A stretch of DNA of 37,230 nucleotides from Candidatus Gastranaerophilales bacterium (GTDB lineage: Bacteria > Cyanobacteriota > Vampirovibrionia > Gastranaerophilales > JANQFW01). The notes under the pieces are model-generated. The model made no database searches and was not told the origin of the DNA. It saw only the letters and a program-made list of their open reading frames with translations. Positions within the stretch are counted from its first letter, which is position 1; each line of letters begins with the position of its first letter. Both the position numbers and the translations under genes were made by a program. The DNA lies in the NCBI GenBank assembly GCA_028282645.1, contig JANQHM010000036.1, positions 1-37,230 of the forward strand, written 5' to 3'. Below are positions 8,400-17,274 of the stretch, in pieces.

Positions 8400-9270
8400 A
8401 ATAAATTTAACACTTGAAGTATTGAATAAAAGACCTGATGGATATCATGAGATTAAAAGCTTGATGCAGTCAGTTAGCTTGTATGATTTTTTAACAATAA
8501 CAAAGCAGGAAGGTACTAATGATATAACTCTTAATGGTAATAAACCTGATATACCTTATGATGAAAATAATTTATGTTATAAAAGTGCAAAAATATTTTT
8601 TGAAGAAACAAATTTAAAGAATCAAGGAATAAATATAAATATAGAGAAAAGAATTCCCGTTGCTGCGGGGCTTGCCGGAGGGAGTACAAACGCAGCCGGT
8701 GTTTTAACAGGCTTGAATGAATTATATGACAAACCTTTATCAATAAATGATATGTCACAACTAGCCGCAAAAATAGGATCTGATGTTAATTTTTGTTTAC
8801 ACGGCGGTACTAAGCTTGCTACTTCCAGGGGTGAAAGCTTACAATCTGTTTCTACTCCCGAAATGAACGTAATAATTATTAAGCCTAAGGATTTATCCTT
8901 ATCAACTAAAGATATTTATACCAAGTATTCAGAGCTGTTTTTTCCTCATAATGCGCAAGAGGAGTTTGTTGTCGGCGGGCCTAAGTTTCAAAATACCGAC
9001 CTTATTATTAATGCTATTAACGACAATAATATAGAAAATATTGCTTTGTTTTTAAGTAATGACCTGGAAAAGGTAGCTCTTGGCATGTATGAGCAAATAC
9101 AGGAAATTAAAAATAAATTAATAAGTATCGGGTGTTTAAATGCTATAATGTCTGGGAGTGGGCCCAGTGTGTTTGGTATTTATAATACAGAGATAGATTT
9201 TTATGAATACTTTGCCGGGTATGAAATGTTTGAAACCTTTACAATTGATAAAGGTGTAAGTATATATTAA
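8368..9270 (+). CDS. ispE: 4-diphosphocytidyl-2-C-methyl-D-erythritol kinase
   Basis: GHMP-superfamily kinase phosphorylating the 2-OH of CDP-methylerythritol in the MEP isoprenoid pathway. The N-terminal substrate segment is [22 protein letters not shown] (8-29). The glycine-rich ATP loop [15 protein letters not shown] is at 97-111. [11 protein letters not shown] carries the catalytic Asp, and a third motif is [11 protein letters not shown]. Length 300. The ATG at 8368 has GAGGAG seven bases upstream, inside rsmA. The MEP route fits a bacterium of cyanobacterial descent, though it is widespread. Confidence 0.95.
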   Translation: [300 protein letters not shown]

Positions 9271-9285
9271 AAAGAGGAACGATAA

Positions 9286-10641
9286 ATGCTGGATATGTAT
9301 TATAAAGAATGGGCAGAAAAAGATATAAAGTACGTTTGGCATCCTTTTACCCAGATGAAAGATTATGGAAAAGATGATCCTTTAATTATTGATAGGGGAA
9401 AAGGAATATATATTTGGGACTTAAAAGGAAATAAATACATAGACGGCATATCTTCCTGGTGGGTCAATACACTCGGGCATTCTAATGAAAGATTAAATGA
9501 TGCAATAAAACTTCAACTGGATAAAATAGAACACGTATTGCTCGCGGGTTGCTCTCATATCCCGGCTATTGAACTTGCAGAGCGATTAATTAAGATGATG
9601 AATACATCTTTTACAAGGGTTTTTTATTCTGATAACGGTTCTACTGCCGTTGAAGTTGCACTAAAAATGGCTTATCAATACTGGGTACATAAAGATTATC
9701 CGGATAAAAACAAGTTTATAGCCCTTAAAAATTCATATCACGGAGATACATTAGGTGCGGTTTCTGTTGGTGGTGTGGATTTATATCATAAAATTTATAA
9801 GCCTTTGCTGTTTGATATTTTTCAGGCGGATTCGCCTTATTGCTACAGATGCCCTTGTGATAAGCAAAAAGACAGCTGTAACTTTGAATGCTTAAATTCT
9901 GTTGAGAAAATACTTGAAGAAAATGCGGATAAAGTTGCAGGAATAATTATAGAACCCCTTGTTCAAGGTGCGGGAGGTATGATTATTTATGATAAGGAAT
10001 ATATTATTAGGCTCAAAAAAATCTGTGAAAAACATAATATATTGCTTATTGATGACGAAGTTGCAATGGGCTTTGGCAGGACCGGTAAAATGTTTGCTTA
10101 TGAGCATACCGGAATAACCCCTGATATTATTTGTCTTGCTAAAGGCATAACAGCAGGTTATCTGCCATTAGCGGTTACAGTTGTAGGCGAAGAGATTTAT
10201 CAAGCATTTTATGATGATTATGAAACATTAAAAACTTTTTTCCATGGCCATAGTTTTACTGGAAATCCTTTAGCCGCAAGCGTTGCTGTTGAGAATTTTA
10301 AAATACTTGAAGAAGAAAATATTATTGATTCTATTCAACCTAAAATTAAAAAATTAAAATCAGAATTACAGAAATTTGAAGAATTAAAAAATGTTGGTGA
10401 TATAAGGCATATTGGAATGATAGGAGCTATTGAGCTTGTGAAAGACAGGCATACAAAAGAGGGATTTCCTTTTGAGAGAAAATTAAGCTTGCAAATCCAT
10501 AAAGAAGGATTAAAAAGAGGTGCACTTATCAGGCCACTGGGCAATATGTTGTATTTTATGCCGCCTTATGTCATTACAGAAGAAGAAATAACAAAGTTAA
10601 CAGACATTGCTTTTGAGTCTGTCAAGGCTGTGTTGGGATAG
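9286..10641 (+). CDS. bioA: Adenosylmethionine-8-amino-7-oxononanoate aminotransferase
   Basis: Class III PLP aminotransferase making 7,8-diaminopelargonate from KAPA with SAM as amino donor (biotin synthesis). The BioA hallmarks are WHPFTQM at 18-24 and ISSWWVNTLGH near 55-65. The PLP Lys is K286 in LAKGITAGYLP, and DDEVAMGFGRTGKMFA precedes it. A Cys-rich insertion (PYCYRCPCDKQKDSC) near 184-198 occurs in one BioA clade and may bind metal. The start has AAAGAGG upstream and lies 15 bases after ispE, giving a mixed-function operon. No other bio genes are visible. Confidence 0.92.
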   Translation: MLDMYYKEWAEKDIKYVWHPFTQMKDYGKDDPLIIDRGKGIYIWDLKGNKYIDGISSWWVNTLGHSNERLNDAIKLQLDKIEHVLLAGCSHIPAIELAERLIKMMNTSFTRVFYSDNGSTAVEVALKMAYQYWVHKDYPDKNKFIALKNSYHGDTLGAVSVGGVDLYHKIYKPLLFDIFQADSPYCYRCPCDKQKDSCNFECLNSVEKILEENADKVAGIIIEPLVQGAGGMIIYDKEYIIRLKKICEKHNILLIDDEVAMGFGRTGKMFAYEHTGITPDIICLAKGITAGYLPLAVTVVGEEIYQAFYDDYETLKTFFHGHSFTGNPLAASVAVENFKILEEENIIDSIQPKIKKLKSELQKFEELKNVGDIRHIGMIGAIELVKDRHTKEGFPFERKLSLQIHKEGLKRGALIRPLGNMLYFMPPYVITEEEITKLTDIAFESVKAVLG

Positions 10642-10647
10642 TTTTTG

Positions 10648-12099
10648 TTACGTCCGTCCGTAAATATCTTCAAACCTTACGATATCATCTTCTTCAAGGT
10701 ACTGGCCTTTTTGTATCTCGATAATCTGTAAGTCGATTTTTCCTGGATTTTCAAGACAATGCTTAACATTACAAGGAATATCTATGCTATCTCCCGGGTT
10801 TAGTAAAAAAATTTCGTCATCTTTTCTAACATTAGCCACACCGGATAATACAACCCAATGCTCACTTCTGTGATAATGCAGTTGTAAGCTTAGCTTTGCA
10901 CCTTTATTTACTTGTATTAGTTTTGTTAAAAAGCCATCCCCCCTGTTTAAAACAGTGTAATAGCCCCAGGGCCTGTAAACTGTCTTATGGACTAAATAAG
11001 TATTATCATTATTTTGTTTTAATTTTTCATAAACTTTTTTAACATCCTGAGTTTTATTCTTATCACAGACCAAAACAGCGTCTTCAGTTTCTATAACCAC
11101 TGTATCTTTAAGTCCGATTGTAGAAACCAATCTGGAGGTGCTATATATCAAAGAATCTTGGCTATCTACATCAATAACATTACCGGAGATATTATTATTC
11201 TTGGTATCTTTCGGAGAAGTTTCATATATTGCCTGCCAGGAACCAAGGTCATTCCAGTCGCACATCAATGGCAATAATGTTATTAAATCAGACCTTTCCA
11301 TTACAGCATAATCAATGGAAATATTTGTCATTTTCTCATAGTCTTCAAAATTCATAGTAGGCCCGGACTCATTAAGCTTTGATTCTTCAAGATTTTTAAT
11401 AATTTCGGGGCAATATTTTTTAATTTCTTTCATTATAGTGGAAGCTTTAAACATAAACATACCGCTGTTCCAAAAATAAGTACCTAGCCTGCAATATTCT
11501 TTTGCAGTTTCAAGATCAGGCTTTTCTTTAAACTCTTTCACTTTTACCGCAGAATCAGAGATAGAAGAGACTTCATCTTTCTTGCAAGTGCTAATATAAC
11601 CATAGCCGGTATCAGGCTTATCCGGGATTACGCCGAAAGTAGCAATATATCCTTTTTCTGCTAACTTAACAGCTTCGAGAAAATTTTCTTCAAATTTAGC
11701 TCTGTCTTTAATTAAGTGATCAGAAGGGGCAATAAATATTACAGAATCGTCGTCTTGTTCCGTCATTAATTTTTGAATATAGTATGCAGATAAAGCAATT
11801 GCAGGAGCAGTATTTCTTCCTAGCGGCTCAATTAGAACTTTTATATCTTTAGAAACCTTTAAATCATTTTTCAATTCATCAATTTGTATTTTTATTTCCG
11901 GAGAATGTTTAACATTAGTAATAGTTAAAATATTTTCAGGCTTAACAACGTTTGATAATCTGTTAAATGTAGATTGAAACAATGTATATTCATTATTTAA
12001 TCTTAATAATTGCTTAGGGTGCATTTCTCTGCTTAATGGCCAAAGTCTGCTACCGCTTCCGCCTGCTAATATAACACCAAATATATTTTTATTACTCAT
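10648..12099 (-). CDS. manC: Mannose-1-phosphate guanylyltransferase / mannose-6-phosphate isomerase
   Basis: Bifunctional type II PMI-GMP enzyme (ManC/AlgA/XanB) producing GDP-mannose for surface polysaccharide. The N-terminal nucleotidyltransferase has GVILAGGSGSRLWPLSRE (8-25) with FWNSGMFMFK further on. The C-terminal ~120 residues are the cupin isomerase, with RPWGYYTVLNRGDGF, KLSLQLHYHRSEHW (metal-binding His) and NPGDSIDIP. Length 483 is normal. Start: AGAGGT then ACAA then ATG. It converges on bioA with a 6-base gap. Upstream sits a 115-bp TIR element. Confidence 0.93.
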   Translation of the reverse strand: MSNKNIFGVILAGGSGSRLWPLSREMHPKQLLRLNNEYTLFQSTFNRLSNVVKPENILTITNVKHSPEIKIQIDELKNDLKVSKDIKVLIEPLGRNTAPAIALSAYYIQKLMTEQDDDSVIFIAPSDHLIKDRAKFEENFLEAVKLAEKGYIATFGVIPDKPDTGYGYISTCKKDEVSSISDSAVKVKEFKEKPDLETAKEYCRLGTYFWNSGMFMFKASTIMKEIKKYCPEIIKNLEESKLNESGPTMNFEDYEKMTNISIDYAVMERSDLITLLPLMCDWNDLGSWQAIYETSPKDTKNNNISGNVIDVDSQDSLIYSTSRLVSTIGLKDTVVIETEDAVLVCDKNKTQDVKKVYEKLKQNNDNTYLVHKTVYRPWGYYTVLNRGDGFLTKLIQVNKGAKLSLQLHYHRSEHWVVLSGVANVRKDDEIFLLNPGDSIDIPCNVKHCLENPGKIDLQIIEIQKGQYLEEDDIVRFEDIYGRT

Positions 12100-12116
12100 T
12101 TGTACCTCTTCCGATT

Positions 12117-12231
12117 TATACTATCTTTAAAATACTTTTCAGATTATTCATCAGAATAATTATTATTTTATTAAGAAATTAAATAATATACAAATTTTTT
12201 TACTTTTCAAAAGTATTTTTAAGTTAGTATA
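12117..12231. repeat. Short element with terminal inverted repeats (MITE-like, family A ends)
   Basis: A 115-bp AT-rich stretch between manC and the antiporter gene. Left end TATACTATCTTTAAAATACT is the near-perfect reverse complement of the right end (AGTATTTTTAAGTTAGTATA), giving about 24-bp terminal inverted repeats. The same termini recur at 14382-14404, 16325-16352, 18805-18830 and 33594-33615. There is no coding capacity. It may supply a terminator or promoter, but it looks like a non-autonomous mobile element. Confidence 0.65.
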
Positions 12232-12233
12232 GC

Positions 12234-14204
12234 TTAGTTCACAATATCCCTTAAAATCTTTAATTGCTCGGTTGATCCAAGTGCAATTAATATATCACCT
12301 CTTTCTATAACTGTTTCGGGTGACGGGTTAGGGATATTTTTATTTTTCTTTATTATAGAAACTATAGAAGCCCCGGTAAGAGTTCTAAGATTGGTTTCTT
12401 TTATTTGTTTACCTATAAATTGGCTTTTGGCAAGTACTTTTACCCACTCAATCTCATTATTTAAAAATATACTCATTCTGCCGGACGCAAAATCTTGTTT
12501 ACGATAGCCTTCCTGCAATAATTGACACTTATTAGCACGTATCAATTGAGAAACAGACTCAATCTCCTCGCAGTTATAATCCAAGTGGAATAAAACATTG
12601 TCAATAAAAGAAATACTTGTCTCGTATTCTTCATATATAACAATATTTGCACCTGCCTGATAAAGCTTATCGATCTCGTTTTGGTACCTTGCCCTTACAA
12701 TTATATATAGATCTTCACTTTGTTTTCTGGCATTGCTTATTGTTATTTCAGCGCTTTTATTATCAGGCAGGGTAATAACAAGAACCCTTGCTGTTTCAAC
12801 GCCGGCATGTTTCAATATGGATTTATGCGTAGCGTCACCATATATTACAGGGATCTTTTTTGCTTTTAATTCTTTTACGGTTTTATTATTAAGCTCTATA
12901 ACAAGAAATTTTTCACAGTTAAGCTTAAGTATCTTGGCAATATTCCTGCCAATGGGACCGTATCCGCATATAATCACGTGACCTTTTATAGCAGAATCTT
13001 CGGTTAAGACCTTGACCTTGCCTCTAAAATATTTATTCCATAATTTAATGGAATTAAGCTTATAAACTATATCAGGAATGCTTCTGATCACAAAAGGAGT
13101 CAGCAACATAGTTATTAGGGAAGAAATTATTATCAAAGAGTATAAATCAGAAGAAATAATATCTTCGTCTCTACCCATTTGCGCCAAAATAAAAGAAAAT
13201 TCTCCTATTTGAAACATTGATAAAGCTGTCCATAAAGATGTCTGTCCCGGGTATCTTGCAAAGTACACAACCATAAAACAAATTATGGATTTTATAAAAA
13301 TAATCCCGGCTACAATAAGCATTACTGATATAATATTAGCCATAAAGTACTGAAGATCCATCAACATGCCGATAGATACAAAAAATACCATTGCAAAAAC
13401 ATCTCTAAACGGTATAATCTCGGCAATAACCTGCTTACTGTGTGCTGTAATACTTAATGATAATCCTGCGATAAATGCTCCCAGCGCCAAAGATACTCCA
13501 AATTTACTGGCTACTATTGCAGTTGATAAGGCTATACCGACAGAAGAAAGAATTAAGGCTTCCTTGCTGGTTGAAGCAATAAAATTCATCACAAACGGAA
13601 TAAATTTTATACTTGCCAAAATTGCCAATAACAAAAATACACCCGCTTTTAAAAGAGCAAAAAGCAAGGGGATAAATATATCTCCTGATGAATTAATTTG
13701 AGGAAGTATAATCATAATAGGTATTAAGCTTAAATCCTGTATGATAAGCATACCCAGTATTATTCTTCCGTGTATTGATTCAAGCTGGGCACAGTCTGTT
13801 AAACTTTTCAGAACTATAATTGTACTGCTTAATGCCACTATACAGCCTAATAAAAAACATTGTGCCGTATTAAAACTGCATAGTTTAGCAACTACAAATA
13901 CTGTTAAAATTGTTAAAAGAATTTGAGATATGCCACTAAGTATTGCTATATCTTTAACCTTGTTAAATTTATCAAAGCTAAATTCAAGGCCTAAAGTAAA
14001 AAGCAAAGCTATTACGCCTATTTCCGAGAGTTGGTGTATTGCTTTCATGTTATTAACCAATCCCAGAACGTGCGGTCCGAGTATTATACCCGTTAAAATA
14101 TGAGCTGCTATCAATGGTTGCTTAAACTTGCTTAATATTGCACTTGCTACTGTAGCTAAGATAAAAATTAATGATATTTCCAGTAAAAATGTTGTTTCCG
14201 GCAT
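12234..14204 (-). CDS. kefB: CPA2 monovalent cation:proton antiporter with TrkA-N and TrkA-C domains (KefB-like)
   Basis: Integral inner-membrane K+/H+ antiporter of 656 residues. Residues 1-380 form about 12 hydrophobic segments (LIAAHILTGIILGPHVLGL, then LGLEFSFDKF, typical of CPA2). Residues about 408-525 are a Rossmann TrkA-N/RCK domain, HVIICGYGPIGRNIAKIL, binding NAD(H). Residues about 575-656 are TrkA-C. KefB and KefC are gated by glutathione and its adducts, and this genome has a glutathione-pathway ligase at 5902-7263; direct gating here is inference only. No KefG/KefF ancillary protein is adjacent. The start is ATG with a weak AGAG. Confidence 0.88.
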   Translation of the reverse strand: MPETTFLLEISLIFILATVASAILSKFKQPLIAAHILTGIILGPHVLGLVNNMKAIHQLSEIGVIALLFTLGLEFSFDKFNKVKDIAILSGISQILLTILTVFVVAKLCSFNTAQCFLLGCIVALSSTIIVLKSLTDCAQLESIHGRIILGMLIIQDLSLIPIMIILPQINSSGDIFIPLLFALLKAGVFLLLAILASIKFIPFVMNFIASTSKEALILSSVGIALSTAIVASKFGVSLALGAFIAGLSLSITAHSKQVIAEIIPFRDVFAMVFFVSIGMLMDLQYFMANIISVMLIVAGIIFIKSIICFMVVYFARYPGQTSLWTALSMFQIGEFSFILAQMGRDEDIISSDLYSLIIISSLITMLLTPFVIRSIPDIVYKLNSIKLWNKYFRGKVKVLTEDSAIKGHVIICGYGPIGRNIAKILKLNCEKFLVIELNNKTVKELKAKKIPVIYGDATHKSILKHAGVETARVLVITLPDNKSAEITISNARKQSEDLYIIVRARYQNEIDKLYQAGANIVIYEEYETSISFIDNVLFHLDYNCEEIESVSQLIRANKCQLLQEGYRKQDFASGRMSIFLNNEIEWVKVLAKSQFIGKQIKETNLRTLTGASIVSIIKKNKNIPNPSPETVIERGDILIALGSTEQLKILRDIVN

Positions 14205-14237
14205 AAAAAATTCTCTATAAGCTTATAAACGTATAAA

Positions 14238-14404
14238 TATACTGGTACTCAACTAAGTTTCAGATTTCTCTTTTAAAATGAGCTTATAAAAAGTAAAATT
14301 GACAATTTCACTTTTTAACGCTCCCGCTGCGTAATTCAGATAATAGCTTATTTTATCAGCTTTAACACGCTTAAATAATCTGAAAAGTATTTTTGAGTTA
14401 GTAT
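14238..14404 (+). repeat. Dispersed intergenic repeat, family A copy 2 (full length)
   Basis: About 167 bases between the antiporter gene (-) and the M23 peptidase (+). The left half matches 7286-7400 almost base for base. The right half ends AATCTGAAAAGTATTTTTGA...TTAGTATA, matching the termini of the 12117-12231 element. The ends TATACT/AGTATA are inverted. The reverse complement of 33594-33802 is a third, slightly longer copy. Confidence 0.75.
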
Positions 14405-14509
14405 AAATCTAGTCTAGCAAAAATATTCTCTGTTTACTAATTCAGAGCTAAGCCACCTTAATATGATATGATAAAAGTAAAGAAGTATAATTTCGGAGGA
14501 GGAAATGTA

Positions 14510-15379
14510 TTGAAGATATTTAAACTTTTAGTTGGTCTGTCAGCATTTTCAATATTGCTATGCGGCTATACAACAAACATAAATAAAAATATTAATATAG
14601 AAATATTACCTTCCTTAGAAGTAAACCAGGGTGAAACACTTGTTATAAATATAAAATCAGATACTCCTTTAACAAATCCTATATATTTTTTTAAAGGTAA
14701 AAAATATAAAATTTATAAAAAAGGAAAAAATAGCTATAAAGCACTATTAGGTATAAGCGCAATCGAAAAAACCGGTGTTCATTATCTGTTGATAAGAGAT
14801 AAGGACAGCAAACTGGAGAAACAATTTAATCTGACAGTGGCAAAGTCAAACTTTCCTATACAAAATATAAGAATATCAGGTAAAAAAAGTTCCCTTTCTG
14901 CGGATAATAAAGAGTTAAAACTTATAGCAAATGCTAAAAAAGTAATAAGCAATATAGCATATTGGAATGATATACCTTTTAATTCTCCCACAAAAGGTTG
15001 CCTGGCATCAAAATACGGACTTTTAAGATACCATAACGGTAAGCCTACGGGTAATTACCATAAGGGTATTGATATAAAGGCTCCTTCAGGACAAATTATT
15101 AATACTATAACCAAAGGACAAGTTATTTTGGCGCAAAGATTTCGTTTACACGGCAATACCGTTGTAATTGATCATGGCCAGGGACTTGTTTCTCTTTATA
15201 TACATATGAAAAAAATATATGTAAAACAGGGTGATATTGTAACTGCTGATCAAGAAATAGGTGAAGTAGGTACTACCGGGTTTTCAACAGGACCGCATTT
15301 GCATTTTGGCTTGTATATAAATGGTACTCCGATAAATCCCGTTAAATATTGGCTGAAATATATACCAAAGTGCAAGTAA
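14510..15379 (+). CDS. Exported M23-family endopeptidase (LytM/lysostaphin type)
   Basis: A zinc peptidase that cuts peptidoglycan cross-bridges, or an activator of amidases; acts in the periplasm. I choose a TTG start at 14510 because GGAGGAGG lies 7 bases upstream. The longer ORF start at 14468 would bury that site in coding sequence. The protein then begins with a clean signal sequence (MKIFKLLVGLSAFSILLCGY). An Ig/beta-like domain follows (about 30-120). The M23 domain has NYHKGIDIKAPSG (H...D ligands) and PHLHFGLYINGTPINP (HxH), so the metal site is intact. LLC is a poor lipobox, so lipidation is doubtful. Monocistronic; transcription probably ends at the 15496 hairpin. Confidence 0.85.
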   Translation: MKIFKLLVGLSAFSILLCGYTTNINKNINIEILPSLEVNQGETLVINIKSDTPLTNPIYFFKGKKYKIYKKGKNSYKALLGISAIEKTGVHYLLIRDKDSKLEKQFNLTVAKSNFPIQNIRISGKKSSLSADNKELKLIANAKKVISNIAYWNDIPFNSPTKGCLASKYGLLRYHNGKPTGNYHKGIDIKAPSGQIINTITKGQVILAQRFRLHGNTVVIDHGQGLVSLYIHMKKIYVKQGDIVTADQEIGEVGTTGFSTGPHLHFGLYINGTPINPVKYWLKYIPKCK

Positions 15380-15495
15380 ACTTGTGGTAAAAAATACTTC
15401 TTTAAACTTTTTTTTATTTTTGGTAGTGATCAGTTGAGTACTGATGCTTACAAGTAAACTCAAGCTATATCAAAACTTACAGCGATGACATAAGA

Positions 15496-15522
15496 AAGGT
15501 GATGACCATCACCTTATTTTTT
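15496..15522. terminator. Hairpin terminator between convergent genes
   Basis: AAGGTGAT-GACC-ATCACCTT forms a perfect 8-bp stem with a 4-base loop, followed by ATTTTTT. It lies between the M23 gene (+) and trpC (-), so it can end transcription from the left; the A/T-rich left flank may help from the right. Twenty-three bases of this site recur exactly, inverted, at 20488-20510. Confidence 0.7.
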
Positions 15523-15524
15523 AA

Positions 15525-16316
15525 TTAGTATGACATTAAATCTCGGACAGCTTTAGCTATATCATCTTTGCGCATAAGACTTTCACCCACGAGAACACCG
15601 GAAACTTTATTGCTTTGTAAATAACTAACGTCATTATCAGTAAAGATACCCGATTCACTTATAATATACCTATCGCTGATGTCTCTATTTTTTATCAAAT
15701 TAACCGTATTATCTATTGAAACCTCAAAAGTCTTTAAGTTTCTATTGTTAATACCAATAATAGGTGCGCCCAGCTCCACTGTAAAGTCAAATTCCTGCTG
15801 ATCATGGACTTCTACCATTACATCTAGTCCTATATGCCTAGATAGATTATAAAACTCTGTTGTTGTTTCCTTTCCAAGTGCAGAAACTATTAACAAGATA
15901 ATATCAGCTTTCATAAGTCTTGTTTGATATATTTGAAAAGGGTCTATAATAAAATCTTTACGAAGCAGAGGTATATTAACAGCTTCTCGGACTTGTTTCA
16001 AATATTCGATACTGCCTTGAAAAAATTTTTCATCAGTTAACACAGAAATAGCACACGCGCCGTTATTTTCATAATCTTTAGCTATTTGAACAGGATTAAA
16101 ATTTTGGCGTATTAAGCCTTTAGAAGGCGAGGCCTTTTTTACTTCGGCTATTAAAGCTATAGAATTATTTTTTTTGTAACTTTCCAGTTTTTTTTCAAAA
16201 CTGATAACAGGTTCGCACGCCAAACAGTTTTCTTTTAGTTTATCTAAAACTAGACCTGCTTTTAGTTTTTCAACTTCTTGTTTTTTATGATCAATAATTT
16301 TATTTAGAATACTCAT
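15525..16316 (-). CDS. trpC: Indole-3-glycerol-phosphate synthase
   Basis: TIM-barrel enzyme closing the indole ring from CdRP in tryptophan synthesis. It has the N-terminal helix MSILNKIIDHKKQEVEKLK. The catalytic motif LIAEVKKASPSKGLI is near 53-67, with LLRKDFIIDPFQIYQ, VEVHDQQE, IIGINNRNLKTFEV and ISESGI in order. GVLVGESLM binds phosphate. Length 263 is standard and the protein is monofunctional. No other trp genes are nearby. It lies 30 bases after the OB-fold gene on the same strand; that gap carries a family-A terminus fragment. Confidence 0.95.
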   Translation of the reverse strand: MSILNKIIDHKKQEVEKLKAGLVLDKLKENCLACEPVISFEKKLESYKKNNSIALIAEVKKASPSKGLIRQNFNPVQIAKDYENNGACAISVLTDEKFFQGSIEYLKQVREAVNIPLLRKDFIIDPFQIYQTRLMKADIILLIVSALGKETTTEFYNLSRHIGLDVMVEVHDQQEFDFTVELGAPIIGINNRNLKTFEVSIDNTVNLIKNRDISDRYIISESGIFTDNDVSYLQSNKVSGVLVGESLMRKDDIAKAVRDLMSY

Positions 16317-16346
16317 TTATTCTGATTTTCAAAAAGTATTTTTTAG

Positions 16347-16763
16347 TTAGTGTAAACGACTTAATTTAATATTATCGTCTATAATTTTTATTTGGCTGGG
16401 AGACTCAATCACTATTTCCGGTTTGCCATTAATCATTCTGACAAAGCCTTCCAGCTTAACGGTTTTATTTTTATAGTAGCCTGCCGGATCATTAACACCT
16501 GCCATTGCAAAAGCAGGAAGTTTATTTTCGTAAATAACAGCACTAAATGAAGTATTATAGTTATTACCAAAGTTTAAAAATATAACTTTTGATCGCTCTG
16601 AGACGTCAACGTCTGAAACTATGCCTTTAATCACTGCATATTTACTTACTTTTGACATTATTCCGATTGGATTTTTTGCGTCTAATACATTAAGATTATT
16701 AGCATTTGATATAAGCAAGAACTGCGCCATGAAAAAAAATATAAATAAAAGAGATCTTTTCAT
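16347..16763 (-). CDS. Exported OB-fold protein of unknown role
   Basis: 138 residues with a signal peptide (MKRSLLFIFFFMAQFLLISNA). A single small beta domain follows, with segments YAVIKGIVSDVDVSERSKVIFLNFG, FSAVIYE, YYKNKTVKLEGFVRMINGKPEI and ESPSQIKI. This order and the K-G-x-V-x-x-V...F-L-N-F-G...G-K-P-E-I...PSQI pattern match the OB-fold module that often accompanies thermonuclease or exported nucleic-acid-binding proteins. No catalytic residues are evident. It is periplasmic or secreted. Function unknown. Confidence 0.75.
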   Translation of the reverse strand: MKRSLLFIFFFMAQFLLISNANNLNVLDAKNPIGIMSKVSKYAVIKGIVSDVDVSERSKVIFLNFGNNYNTSFSAVIYENKLPAFAMAGVNDPAGYYKNKTVKLEGFVRMINGKPEIVIESPSQIKIIDDNIKLSRLH

Positions 16764-16967
16764 AATTAAAGACTACTCCGTTTAAAGTAAACCGTTTAAT
16801 AAAATTTATTATATATATTATTATACTTAATAATAAATAAAAGTCTGCGTTTATCTATATGATTATTTATTTCTTTACAAAGCGAAAAATAGTTAAGTTA
16901 TATTAAAAAAAGAAAAAGATTACATTAAGCAATCCATTTCTTTCTTTTTCTAATTTTTTGAACTCAA

Positions 16968-17246
16968 CTATTTTTTGTTAACTATCTCTTTGAATTTTTT
17001 ACCTGCTGAGAATACAGGTACGGTTTTTTCCGGTATTTTAATTTCTTCACCGGTTTGAGGATTTCTTCCTGTTCTTGCTGCACGCTTACGAGATTCAAAT
17101 GTACCAAAACCTACTAATGTAACTTTTTTACCTTTAGATACTGTCTTTTCAATAGTTTCTAAAGTGATAGTTAAAATCTCGGAAGCTTGTTTTTGAGATA
17201 CTCTAGCTTTTTTTGAAATTTCTTTTACTAATTCCTCTTTATTCAT
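16968..17246 (-). CDS. hup: HU-family DNA-binding protein
   Basis: A nucleoid-associated dimer of 92 residues that bends DNA non-specifically. Seen: MNKEELVKEISKKARVSQKQA helices, VTLVGFGTFESRKRAARTGRNPQTGEEI (beta arm with RxGRNP-Q-T-G) and the C-terminal VPVFSAGKKFKE. The track uses the TTG at 17249. ATG at 17246 is better because GGAGG lies six bases upstream, against three for the TTG. A strong promoter is at 17275-17302. Monocistronic. Confidence 0.95.
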   Translation of the reverse strand: MNKEELVKEISKKARVSQKQASEILTITLETIEKTVSKGKKVTLVGFGTFESRKRAARTGRNPQTGEEIKIPEKTVPVFSAGKKFKEIVNKK

Positions 17247-17274
17247 CAAAAACCTCCTTTGCTAATCTATTTAG

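Noticed and set aside
15379-15490. Riboswitch or T-box upstream of trpC
   Set aside because: The region lies downstream of trpC (a minus-strand gene), not upstream; only a 6-bp hairpin and the terminator are visible.
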